From Thomasclavelia spiroformis DSM 1552 (GTDB lineage: Bacteria > Bacillota_I > Bacilli_A > Erysipelotrichales > Coprobacillaceae), in NCBI RefSeq assembly GCF_025149465.1, contig NZ_CP102275.1:1984001-2048000 (forward strand): 64,000 bases of DNA, in the 5' to 3' direction. Positions 45,053 through 52,993 of this stretch are shown here, one piece after another (within the stretch, counting starts at the first letter, position 1; the number at the start of each line of letters is the position of its first letter). A program made the translations under genes and the position numbers. The notes beneath the pieces are model-generated. The model did not search any database, was not told the DNA's origin, and worked only from the letters and a program-made list of their open reading frames with translations.

Positions 45053-46003
45053 ATGATAGAATTCTACAAAACTTATGATAATATAACAAAAAAAATATCA
45101 ACTCCTGAAATAGGATGTTGGATCAATGTAGTATCTCCAAATGAAGAAGAAAAGAATTTTTTGATTGAAGAAATCGGCATTTTACCAGAATTCATAAATT
45201 CTTCATTAGACCCTGAAGAAAGTTCACATATTGATTATGATGAAGATTATAATCAAAAGTTAGTTATTGTTGATTATCCTAGTGCTGAAGAAAACGAAGT
45301 AAGCTATGATGATGATAAATTGCTTCAATATACAACTTTGCCTTTAGGTATTGTTATTATGAAAGGATATGTCATTACAATCTCTTTATATGATAATTTA
45401 TGTATCGATGATATGGTTCAAGGTAAAGTACGTGGAATTAATACTACTTTGAAAACTAGATTTTTGTTACTTTTATTATTAAGAATTTCACAACGATATT
45501 TAATTTATCTAAGACAAATTGATCGCATTTCACTTAGAACCGAACAAAGTTTGCATAAATCTATGCAAAATAAAGAGTTAATTCAAATGTTAGGATTAGA
45601 AAAATCATTAGTTTATTTTTCTACTTCTTTAAAAACTGATGAAATAACTTTAAATAAAATAATGCGTGGTAAGACTATCAAATTATATGATGAAGATCAA
45701 GATTTATTAGAAGATGTTTTAATCGAAATACATCAGGCAATTGAAATGTGTAACATTTATTCTAATATTTTATCTGGAACTATGGATGCTTTTGCATCAG
45801 TTATTTCTAACAATTTAAATATTGTTATGAAAGTTCTTACTGTTATTACTATTGTAATGTCTATTCCAAATATTATTTTCAGTTTCTATGGGATGAATGT
45901 TACTGGTCTACCAATTGCACAATGGTGGTTTCCAACTATTGTTGCTATTATCGCCTGTATTATTGCCACAATTATTTTTATTAAAAAAGATATGTTTCAC
46001 TAA
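45053..46003 (+). CDS. corA: CorA-family Mg2+ channel
   Basis: This 316-residue protein has a large cytoplasmic N-terminal domain, a long stalk helix, and two C-terminal membrane helices with the GMN signature (280-282; FYGMNV) at the pore mouth. It ends with a basic KKDMFH tail. It mediates Mg2+ (or Co2+/Ni2+) uptake as a pentamer. AGGAGG sits five bases before ATG 45053 and is masked in one fold of the leader. Confidence 0.93.
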   Translation: MIEFYKTYDNITKKISTPEIGCWINVVSPNEEEKNFLIEEIGILPEFINSSLDPEESSHIDYDEDYNQKLVIVDYPSAEENEVSYDDDKLLQYTTLPLGIVIMKGYVITISLYDNLCIDDMVQGKVRGINTTLKTRFLLLLLLRISQRYLIYLRQIDRISLRTEQSLHKSMQNKELIQMLGLEKSLVYFSTSLKTDEITLNKIMRGKTIKLYDEDQDLLEDVLIEIHQAIEMCNIYSNILSGTMDAFASVISNNLNIVMKVLTVITIVMSIPNIIFSFYGMNVTGLPIAQWWFPTIVAIIACIIATIIFIKKDMFH

Positions 46004-46024
46004 ACAGCTTAATGCTGTTTTTTT
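46002..46024 (+). terminator. corA terminator
   Basis: AAACAGC (46002-46008) pairs with GCTGTTT (46014-46020), followed by seven T in all. Confidence 0.85.
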
Positions 46025-46026
46025 AT

Positions 46027-46072
46027 TTTACAATTGTAAACATAACTTAATAAAAGTGTTTACAATTGTAAA
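46027..46072. promoter_or_regulatory. BirA operator of the biotin locus
   Basis: TTGTAAAC (46034-46041), 16 bases, GTTTACAA (46058-46065) is the typical spaced inverted repeat bound by the BirA dimer. Each arm is itself part of a 14-base palindrome TTTACAATTGTAAA (46027-46040 and 46059-46072). It lies 33 bases before birA, predicting biotin-dependent autorepression of birA and, formerly, of bioY-bioB-bioD. Confidence 0.85.
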
Positions 46073-46104
46073 ATAATTTGTTATCTTAAAATTGGGGTGA
46101 TTAA

Positions 46105-47061
46105 ATGACAATAAAAAGTGATGTTTTAAAAATATTAGAACAAAATAGAAATATTTCTATTTCTGGTCAAGAATTAGCTAAACAATTAAATGTTAGCAGA
46201 ATGTCAATTTGTAAAGTTATCAAAAAACTAAAAGAAGAAGGTTATAATATTGAAGCTTCTACTAATAAAGGATACATGTTATTAAACAACAATGATATTT
46301 TATCTAGTGAAGGAATTAGTTGTTATTTAGATAAAAAGATGGATATTTATGCATATAAAACAATTGATTCGACAAATACTCAAATGAAAAAATTTGCTGT
46401 TGATAATCATGTTAATTATGCTTTAATTGTTGCTGAACATCAAAGTGCTGGTAGAGGGAGATTTAATCGTAATTTTTATTCTCCTGAAAAACAAGGCATA
46501 TATATGAGTTTATTACTTAGATACGATCAAACATTTAATGATGCAACATTAATTACAATTCAAAGTGCTGTTGCTATTAAACGCGTGATAAAAAAATTAT
46601 ATGGAATTGATACAAAGATAAAATGGGTCAATGATCTTTATTATCAAAGTAAAAAGATATGTGGAATTTTAACTGAAGCTATTAGTGATTTTGAAAGTGG
46701 AATGATTGAAGCAATTATTATTGGAATTGGAATAAATGTTTCTACCAAACAATTTCCTGAAGAGCTTTTAGATAAAGCAACTTCTTTAGGAATTGAAAAT
46801 ATTAATCGAAGTAAATTTATTGCATTGATTGTAAATGAAATATTTAAAATTATTGATGAAGATTTTGATAATGTTTTAAATGAGTATAAAGATGCTTCTT
46901 GTGTTTTAAATAAAAAAGTTGAATTTAGATATAAAGGTCAAATATATAACGGAATTGCTAAAGATATTAATAATTTAGGTAATCTTATTGTTAAATGTGA
47001 TAATCAAGAATATACATTAAATTCTGGAGAGGTTAGTATTATCCAAAAAAATTATGAATAA
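46105..47061 (+). CDS. birA: bifunctional biotin-protein ligase/biotin repressor
   Basis: This 318-residue protein has an N-terminal winged helix (1-60; SGQELAKQLNVSRMSICKVIKKLKEEGY). The catalytic domain has STNTQMK, EHQSAGRGRFNR (biotinyl-AMP loop), KWVNDLYYQSKKICGILTE and GIGINVS, and a C-terminal SH3-like domain follows. It joins biotin to carboxylase carrier proteins and represses biotin genes. It overlaps bioY by eight bases. Confidence 0.95.
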   Translation: MTIKSDVLKILEQNRNISISGQELAKQLNVSRMSICKVIKKLKEEGYNIEASTNKGYMLLNNNDILSSEGISCYLDKKMDIYAYKTIDSTNTQMKKFAVDNHVNYALIVAEHQSAGRGRFNRNFYSPEKQGIYMSLLLRYDQTFNDATLITIQSAVAIKRVIKKLYGIDTKIKWVNDLYYQSKKICGILTEAISDFESGMIEAIIIGIGINVSTKQFPEELLDKATSLGIENINRSKFIALIVNEIFKIIDEDFDNVLNEYKDASCVLNKKVEFRYKGQIYNGIAKDINNLGNLIVKCDNQEYTLNSGEVSIIQKNYE

Positions 47062-47479
47062 TACATTAAAAATGACATATTGTGGTATCTTTACAGCTTT
47101 AATTGCAATTGGAGCATTTATTCAAATTCCACTTCCATATATGGATTATTTTACTTTGCAATTTTTATTTGTCTTACTATCGGGAATTTTGTTGGGTTCT
47201 AAATTAGGTGGTTTAGCAGTTTTAATATATGTATTGATTGGGTTGATTGGTATCCCTATATTTGCTTCTGGTGGTGGGATTGGATATATTTTTAAAGCTA
47301 GTTTTGGATATTTAATTGGATTTATTGCATGTGCTTATTTTACTGGTTTAATCTGTGAAAAAGTTGCATTAACTGATTTAAAAAAATATGCTTTAGCTGT
47401 TTTTTGTGGTTTATTAGCTACATATATTATTGGTTTAAGTTACAAGTATTTTATTTTAAATTATATATCTAATTTTTGA
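47054..47479 (+). pseudogene. bioY: bioY, 5' part (gene split by a Tn916-type element)
   Basis: BioY is the biotin-binding S component of an ECF transporter. This piece encodes the first ~135 residues: LTALIAIGAFIQIPLPYMDYFTLQFLFVLLSGILLG and ASGGGIGYIFKASFGYLIGF are typical. The frame runs into the element after about YKYFILN and stops at 47477-47479 with residues (YISNF) that come from the element. The missing C-terminus is found 6.6 kb away at 54118-54276. Function is probably lost. Confidence 0.88.
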
Positions 47480-47589
47480 TTATCCGCATAAACACTATAC
47501 TTTTAAGCATTTTGAAATATAGAAAACCATTCATTTTACCACGAATTTACCACGATTGAATGAGCCTTGATATGACACAAAAACAACAT

Positions 47590-47625
47590 GGGAGATAGCA
47601 CAAATATCTGTGTATCTCCCGTTTT
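47590..47625 (-). terminator. terminator at the left end of the element
   Basis: GGGAGATA (47590-47597) pairs with TATCTCCC (47613-47620) and T-rich sequence flanks it on the + side. It lies just past the end of the minus-strand HTH gene; the minus-strand T run is weak, so it may mainly block entry from bioY. Confidence 0.5.
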
Positions 47626-47643
47626 TCAATTCATGTAATATGA

Positions 47644-47883
47644 TTACTTCACTCTGATTTCAAACTTCAAGATTGCTTTCATCATTTCTGTATGAATTTG
47701 ACCTTTTAATTCTTCATCAACCTGCATAGTGATTTTACCACTTTCAGAGTGGTAAAACGGACGCAAGCATAATTTACAGATATAAGCGTCATAAAACTTC
47801 AAAATCTCTCTTATGGCAGTTTCATTTCCAGCAGACGCTTGACATATTATTTTTAATGTAGGGTAGCCGTATTCTTTTTTCAT
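47644..47883 (-). CDS. Tn916 ORF8-type helix-turn-helix protein
   Basis: The 79 residues (MKKEYGYPTLKIICQASAGNETAIREILKFYDAYICKL...) match the small HTH_16-type protein found next to the sigma factor gene in Tn916-like elements. It is probably involved in element regulation. It lies four bases after the sigma factor gene. Confidence 0.8.
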   Translation of the reverse strand: MKKEYGYPTLKIICQASAGNETAIREILKFYDAYICKLCLRPFYHSESGKITMQVDEELKGQIHTEMMKAILKFEIRVK

Positions 47884-47887
47884 TAGT

Positions 47888-48307
47888 TCAATTCCTTTCT
47901 TTCAATACTGTTTTTAGTTTTTTCAATCCGTTACTTCTTCTGCGATAAATAGCAGAATGTGATACATGATACAATTCTGCGATTTCTTGGTCGCTCATGC
48001 TTTGAAAATAGCGTAATAATATTACATCACGCTCTTTACATGATAACTTACATAAAGCAACAGCAAGTTTCTCATTTGATATTTGAATTGTGAAATTCAA
48101 GACTTCAAAAGAAATGTAATCACAAGAATATTTATCCTTAGTTACACATTCAAGATTTTTCGTATCTGATAATTCACAGAATAAAACTTCACGTTTGGAA
48201 CGTCTTGCAAACTGTCTGTTCCTGTTTTTTACTGTGCATTTAATAACAATCATCATCAAAGCATTAAACTGTATTCTAACGATATGCTCGAAAGAAGATG
48301 TGTCCAT
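47888..48307 (-). CDS. Tn916 ORF7-type sigma-70-like factor
   Basis: This protein has 139 residues from the ATG at 48307, after AAGGAGGTG. The C-terminal region-4 HTH is clear: LSCKERDVILLRYFQSMSDQEIAELYHVSHSAIYRRRSNGLKKL. In Tn916 the homologous ORF7 promotes transcription of the excision and transfer genes. Here those targets are largely deleted. Confidence 0.85.
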   Translation of the reverse strand: MDTSSFEHIVRIQFNALMMIVIKCTVKNRNRQFARRSKREVLFCELSDTKNLECVTKDKYSCDYISFEVLNFTIQISNEKLAVALCKLSCKERDVILLRYFQSMSDQEIAELYHVSHSAIYRRRSNGLKKLKTVLKERN

Positions 48308-48507
48308 AATCTCACCTCCTTTCTGCAAACGCTGAAATTATATAAATAGGATAATTTGCATTTAGTACATTCCACCCATTTATATCGTTTTGTAAAATAC
48401 AGAAAAGAAGGTATGAAAAAGGCTCGCACAAAACACGAAGTCTGTACGAGCCATGAAACTTTGATTAAAAAACAGGTTATATTTTTAATTTAGTCAATGA
48501 TTATAGA

Positions 48508-49230
48508 TTATTTAAGTTCTGTATGTCGGATAATAGTATAAGCCCCACCTGCCAAAATACAAATAATCAATACCAAAGTCAAAGTGGGAAAGATATAATT
48601 GATTGTTCCGTCAGTCATAAAACCTAATGCTTTCATAAAGAAATCAGTAATATTTCTTACAACCTCAGCGGAAAATACATATCGGAATAATGCAATCACA
48701 AATAATATACAACCACCTAAAATAACCCCTAGGTAGATTGATGTATTTTTTCCAACTTTGTTAATTAGCAAAATTCCAAGATAAAATAAATTTAATATTA
48801 CCATATACAATAATGCTAACCAAATCCAATTTGCAAATACACTTTCATATCCATATATACTTCCAAATAAAGATTGATAATCATTTGTTAAACGGTGTAA
48901 AAATTGACCGACCACAGTATCAATAAAAGCCATTGCAGATGCCATAAACACAAACAGAGAAGTCATTGTAATAAAGATATACTTTCTGGTAAAACCATTT
49001 TGAATTAACATTTTAAAATCTTCCTTAAAACCGAGTACGCCTACAATGCCAACAAATATAAGTGAGTTAATTTCTAATCCATTTGTACCAACATTGTCAA
49101 AAGTTCCTAAACTAATTCCGATTATTAAAGTTATAAACGAAACGATTGCATATTGAATGATATAGAATATACCGATTGCTCTAAATGTTGTTGAGCAGTC
49201 ATATAGGATTGCAGATTTTAATTTATTCAT
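48508..49230 (-). CDS. ABC-2 type transporter permease (element cargo)
   Basis: This 240-residue protein has six hydrophobic segments, a short cytoplasmic N-terminus (MNKLKSAILYD) and a polar C-terminus. It follows its ATPase by one base. Together with the GntR gene it forms a three-gene unit like YtrA-regulated exporters, often linked to cell-wall antibiotics or bacteriocin immunity. The substrate is unknown. Confidence 0.8.
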   Translation of the reverse strand: MNKLKSAILYDCSTTFRAIGIFYIIQYAIVSFITLIIGISLGTFDNVGTNGLEINSLIFVGIVGVLGFKEDFKMLIQNGFTRKYIFITMTSLFVFMASAMAFIDTVVGQFLHRLTNDYQSLFGSIYGYESVFANWIWLALLYMVILNLFYLGILLINKVGKNTSIYLGVILGGCILFVIALFRYVFSAEVVRNITDFFMKALGFMTDGTINYIFPTLTLVLIICILAGGAYTIIRHTELK

Positions 49231-49231
49231 A

Positions 49232-50098
49232 TTACTTACCGCCTTTCTCTGTTAATTTGACAAATAATTTTTGCAAGTTCATAGTAGAGATTTGTAAATT
49301 GCTATCTTTAGGTAATGGTGTCTTTTCGCCCAATACATAAGCAATTTTCATGTTACCCAATTCATCATAGTCGATAACATTTTTATCCGAGCAATAATCA
49401 TCAACATCTTTTGCAATTCCCGAAATACTGTATCCTTTTTCTAAAAGGGTTTCAACGTTTTCTTGTAATAGGACTTTGCCTTTATCAATTAAAACTACTT
49501 CTTCAATAATATTCGCAACTTCTTCAATTAAGTGCGTGGCAATAATAATCGTTCGCTCATCATTTTCATAATCTTTCAAAAGTAAATCATAAAATAACTC
49601 TCTGTGATTAGCGTCCAATCCCAAAACGGGTTCATCAAAGATTACATAAGGGACATTCAATGATAGAGCAACTGTTAATTTGAAAATTGACTGATACCCT
49701 TTAGATAATGCTTTGAATTTCTTGTTGATGTCAAGATTGAATTTTTCAGCAATTTCAAATGCTTTATCTAAATCGAAACTATCATAAAACCGATTTATCC
49801 ACTTAAAGTGCTCTTTGATTTTTAATTCTTTATCGTATAAATCAGCTTCACTCATACAGAATATCTTTTCATGCACCTGCATATTTTCCTTTGCTGGAAT
49901 GTCATCAACAAGAACAGTCCCCTCATCAGCAAAAATTCTATTTGCAATAATATTGATTAAGGTTGATTTTCCAGCACCATTTCTTCCCAAAAAACCGTAT
50001 ATCTTTCCAAATTCAAAAGAAAATGAAACATTATCTAATGCTGTTAAATTGTTGTATTTTTTCGTGATATTTTTAATTTGAATTGCGTTCATGTTCAT
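49232..50098 (-). CDS. ABC transporter ATPase (element cargo)
   Basis: This 288-residue ATPase has Walker A GRNGAGKST (39-47), LSKGYQSIFKLTVAL as signature (a degenerate LSGGQ) and Walker B YVIFDEPVLGLD, and is of the YtrB/BcrA type. ATG 50098 (an internal ATG six bases later is also possible) overlaps the GntR gene. It drives the adjacent permease. Confidence 0.88.
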   Translation of the reverse strand: MNMNAIQIKNITKKYNNLTALDNVSFSFEFGKIYGFLGRNGAGKSTLINIIANRIFADEGTVLVDDIPAKENMQVHEKIFCMSEADLYDKELKIKEHFKWINRFYDSFDLDKAFEIAEKFNLDINKKFKALSKGYQSIFKLTVALSLNVPYVIFDEPVLGLDANHRELFYDLLLKDYENDERTIIIATHLIEEVANIIEEVVLIDKGKVLLQENVETLLEKGYSISGIAKDVDDYCSDKNVIDYDELGNMKIAYVLGEKTPLPKDSNLQISTMNLQKLFVKLTEKGGK

Positions 50099-50456
50099 AA
50101 CCCCTTTCTATCAATGAAATAATTTCTTCTTTGGTCATTTGTAATTTAGACGCTTCTTCAATCAATGTTGCGATATATTGTTCATAAAATTGACCTTGAC
50201 GTTTTAATCGAATTTTTTTGACTGCTCCCTCTTTTACAAACATACCTAAACCTCTTTTCTTGTATATAATTTCTTCATCTACCAACATATTCATACCTTT
50301 TAGAACAGTATGAGGATTGATATTCAGTAAAGCAGAAATTTCATTTGTTGAGGGTATCTTTGTTTCTTCTGGAAACATACCCGTAAAAATGGAATCTTCC
50401 AGTTGCTCCGCCATCTGAATGAAAATCGGTTTTTCTATATTCGGATTGATATGCAC
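50073..50456 (-). CDS. GntR-family (YtrA-like) repressor
   Basis: The 127 residues comprise a GntR winged helix (PIFIQMAEQLEDSIFTGMFPEETKIPSTNEISALLNINPHTVLKGMNMLVDEEIIYKKRGLGMFV) and a short helical tail, the YtrA architecture without a large effector domain. It heads the permease-ATPase unit and probably represses it through the inverted repeat just upstream. Confidence 0.88.
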   Translation of the reverse strand: MHINPNIEKPIFIQMAEQLEDSIFTGMFPEETKIPSTNEISALLNINPHTVLKGMNMLVDEEIIYKKRGLGMFVKEGAVKKIRLKRQGQFYEQYIATLIEEASKLQMTKEEIISLIERGYEHERNSN

Positions 50457-50491
50457 CTTACCACCACCTTTAGTTGTTTGTCTGTATGTTT

Positions 50492-50552
50492 GTTAGTTGA
50501 GTAACTAACTACATATCACTTATAATATACTCATAATCACACATATTGTCAA
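50492..50552 (-). promoter_or_regulatory. GntR-ABC promoter and operator
   Basis: Minus-strand TTGACA (50552-50547), 17 bases, TATATT (50529-50524). About 15 bases downstream lies a perfect inverted repeat, GTTAGTT-gagt-AACTAAC (50492-50509), a likely YtrA-type operator. Confidence 0.7.
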
Positions 50553-50610
50553 TAATTTTTGAAAAAATAAATTTATCTATTCTTCCTCTTGATTATCCAC
50601 CACAGAAAAG

Positions 50611-50673
50611 AAAAAGCCCTGTCAAGAGCCTTGCCACCATTGGTGGTGCTTTGCACTCTTTACTGGGCTTTTT
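50611..50673. terminator. terminator between GntR promoter and XRE gene
   Basis: AAAAAGCCC (50611-50619) pairs with GGGCTTTTT (50665-50673), with an inner CCACCATTGGTGG stem. T runs on both sides; it ends the minus-strand XRE transcript. Confidence 0.75.
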
Positions 50674-50706
50674 GTTTGCTGTATCTTCCATGCAAGAGGA
50701 AAAAGA

Positions 50707-51327
50707 TTATTCGTCCTCATCATCAAAATGGCTATTCCTTAATACTTCCCGTAACAGTTCCATATCCTCTTTTGAGTTCGGATTTATCATTTTCACGACT
50801 TGATAAGGTGTCCTATATTTATGTCCCTCTATGCTTTCCCCAAACATATCCATACTGTATAAATCATCATAGCGGTCTAGTAATTTTTGGAATTTCAAAT
50901 GCTGGATAAATTCTTTGATTGGGTAAAGGTCGGACGCTTCAATGCTTTTCCCGTTGATATAGTCTGTAATATATTCCCGTAACTTTTCCAACTCATATTC
51001 CAGCCATTCTTCCTCGCTGTCAAAGAAGTTATCATAGTGTCCGTGTTTCAGTTCTGCATTTAGACGTTCTTCTGTTCTTAAAAACTGACAGACTTCTTTT
51101 TCAGACTGATTGACATACTTCCATTCTCCCGATAATAATTCATTCGGCGTTACGTCCAGCACTTCCATTATCTTTTCCAGCGTTTCATAAGCAGGATAGT
51201 TCAACCCTCTTTCAATCTTGGAAAGGCTCTGCATATTGATACCGATTTTGTCCGCAAGTTCCTGTTGTTTCATTCCCCTAAATTTTCTTATGGTCTGTAT
51301 ATTATTTCCTAAATGGCTTATTTTCAT
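50707..51327 (-). CDS. XRE-family regulator of the element
   Basis: This protein has 206 residues from the ATG at 51327, seven bases after GGAGGG. The HTH is IRKFRGMKQQELADKIGINMQSLSKIERGLNYP (about 14-46), followed by a long acidic helical region. Codon use is clearly more GC-rich than in host genes. Similar regulators occur near the int end of Tn916/Tn1549-type elements. Its target is unknown. Confidence 0.78.
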   Translation of the reverse strand: MKISHLGNNIQTIRKFRGMKQQELADKIGINMQSLSKIERGLNYPAYETLEKIMEVLDVTPNELLSGEWKYVNQSEKEVCQFLRTEERLNAELKHGHYDNFFDSEEEWLEYELEKLREYITDYINGKSIEASDLYPIKEFIQHLKFQKLLDRYDDLYSMDMFGESIEGHKYRTPYQVVKMINPNSKEDMELLREVLRNSHFDDEDE

Positions 51328-51593
51328 TGCATAACCCTCCATATCTCGTTATATCTTCACTATTGTAAGTCTATCATGCTTAATATGATTTGTAAAGGCA
51401 AAAAAAGATATTGACAAATAAGCATATAAGAATTACTATGTTCTTGTAATCAAATAAGCACAATAGAATGAAATACAAAAACATTCAAAAAGAAATGACT
51501 ATCTGATTAAACCCGTAGATATGAATATTGGTTGAAATGGAACTTGTTAGAAAAGGCAAAACAGGACTTGCTGACAAAGTATTTCTGGTACTA
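51328..51593. other. XRE promoter region and unidentified gene fragment
   Basis: A + strand fragment from ATG 51537 reads MELVRKGKTGLADKVFLVLC and runs into the IS3 end; its composition matches the element, not the host. It is not the missing integrase N-terminus, so sequence between it and the integrase was probably deleted with the IS3 insertion. Confidence 0.35.
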
Positions 51594-51631
51594 TGTCAAG
51601 ATTTCGGACCACATAAATGTAAGAAATTTAA

Positions 51632-52447
51632 TTAATTGATACTAATTAAATAATCATGCTCATATTCATTAGGTGATTTATAATCACAATGTGAATGTAC
51701 TCTTATTGTATTATAAAATCCTTCTATGTATTCAAATACCAGCTTATATGCATGATTATAATTTATAATCTTAAATCTGTTCAGCCATTCCCTTTTTATC
51801 AATGCATGATATGATTCTATACACGCATTATCCCACGGTGTTCCTTTTTGTGAATAGCTTCTTTTCATCTGCTTAGTTAATCTTTTGTATTTCTTCGATG
51901 TATAGTGCACTCCGCGATCTGCATGGATTACTATTGGTTTTGCGCTTTTTCTTCTTTTTTTAGCTGTTTCCAGACATTTTAATACTTCATCTACTTCTAA
52001 TGTTTTGCTTAATGTCCATGCTATTATTTTTCTTGAATAGAGATCCATTATACTGGTTAAATATACAAATCCTTCATCTGCTGTCCAGATATATGTTATA
52101 TCAGTACACCATGCCTGATTTGGTGCTTTTGGATTAAAATCTCGGTTTAGAATATTTTTTAGTTTATTTGAAAAATCACAGTCTTTTGTTGTTATTGTAT
52201 ATGGTTTGATATAATGAGCTTTAATATTGTTTTCCCTCATTATGTTTCCTACATATTTTTCACTTATTTTTTCTCCCTCTTTTTTTAGTATTTCAGTTAT
52301 TTTAGGAGCTCCATATATTTCTTTTGAATCCTTATAGATTTTCTTGATTCTTTCTGTGATTCTAGCTTTTCTGATTTTTTGTTTACATGGTTTTCTTTTC
52401 AAATATTCATAATATCCTGATTTACTCAGTTGTAATTTTTTTAGCAT
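51632..52447 (-). CDS. IS3-family transposase OrfB (DDE domain)
   Basis: This 271-residue integrase-core (rve) protein has an HTH_21 region (YGAPKITEILKKEGEKISEKYVGNIMRENNI). The DDE residues lie in QAWCTDITYIW, VIHADRGVHYTS and ACIESYHALIKRE. The frame stays open upstream of this ATG (LYKRIKEKSKKDKQTSVTG) to overlap orfA, so it is normally made as an OrfAB fusion. Confidence 0.9.
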   Translation of the reverse strand: MLKKLQLSKSGYYEYLKRKPCKQKIRKARITERIKKIYKDSKEIYGAPKITEILKKEGEKISEKYVGNIMRENNIKAHYIKPYTITTKDCDFSNKLKNILNRDFNPKAPNQAWCTDITYIWTADEGFVYLTSIMDLYSRKIIAWTLSKTLEVDEVLKCLETAKKRRKSAKPIVIHADRGVHYTSKKYKRLTKQMKRSYSQKGTPWDNACIESYHALIKREWLNRFKIINYNHAYKLVFEYIEGFYNTIRVHSHCDYKSPNEYEHDYLISIN

Positions 52448-52515
52448 ACCGGTAACTGAAGTCTGTTTATCTTTTTTAGATTTTTCTTTTATCCTTTTAT
52501 AAAGATCCTGCTTAG

Positions 52516-52812
52516 TTAATTGCCCAGTATGCCAATAGCCTTTTTTAGGACTTCTAAAGCATCCTGTGTATCTTTCAGTTCTTTTTTTAATCTGGCAATT
52601 TCTTTAGCTTCGTCACTTGAATAATTACCGCTTCCTCTTGAATTAATTACGCCGTCATTACTACTGGCATCTTTAAGCCATTTATGAACAGTGCTATCAG
52701 CAATACCAAACTGTTTAGCTATAGCTACTTTAGATTCATCAGGATGTTCTAAAACATATTGAACAACTCCCTGTTTAAATTCATCTGTAAATGTTGGTTT
52801 AGTCATCATCAT
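52516..52812 (-). CDS. IS3-family transposase OrfA (HTH)
   Basis: The product of about 98 residues starts in the ATGATGATG cluster at 52812-52804, after GGGG. It has an HTH (FTDEFKQGVVQYVLEHPDESKVAIAKQFGIADSTVHKWLKD) and a leucine-zipper-like end. A perfectly phased slippery heptamer A-AAA-AAG (52546-52540, codons CTA AAA AAG) allows the -1 shift that fuses it to OrfB. Confidence 0.88.
   Translation of the reverse strand: MMMTKPTFTDEFKQGVVQYVLEHPDESKVAIAKQFGIADSTVHKWLKDASSNDGVINSRGSGNYSSDEAKEIARLKKELKDTQDALEVLKKAIGILGN
52540..52546 (-). other. programmed -1 frameshift site of IS3 orfAB
   Basis: AAAAAAG occurs in the X-XXY-YYZ phase near the end of orfA, and the -1 frame is open into orfB. 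This is the standard expression mechanism of the family. Confidence 0.75.
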
Positions 52813-52993
52813 ATACCCCTTTTCTATTTTTGATTTAAGCTTATGACATTGTATCATATACTAGCTAGTTCTTCCATTTAACTGGTACAGTTTTTATTCT
52901 AGCATCAGAAAACGGGAAAAACTCTCACTTCGAGAACTGGAACAACAGATAAGACGGGATATTGAGGACGGTATCGACAGCACAGGCAAGAAA

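Larger units (their letters stand above)
51594..52889 (-). mobile_element. IS3-family insertion sequence
   Basis: Two overlapping-frame genes (orfA 52516-52812, orfB 51632-52447) are typical of IS3. The ends are approximate: TGTCAAG (51594) on the left and TGTACC (read inward from 52889) on the right; the terminal repeats match poorly and no target duplication was found. It interrupts the integrase gene. Confidence 0.8.
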
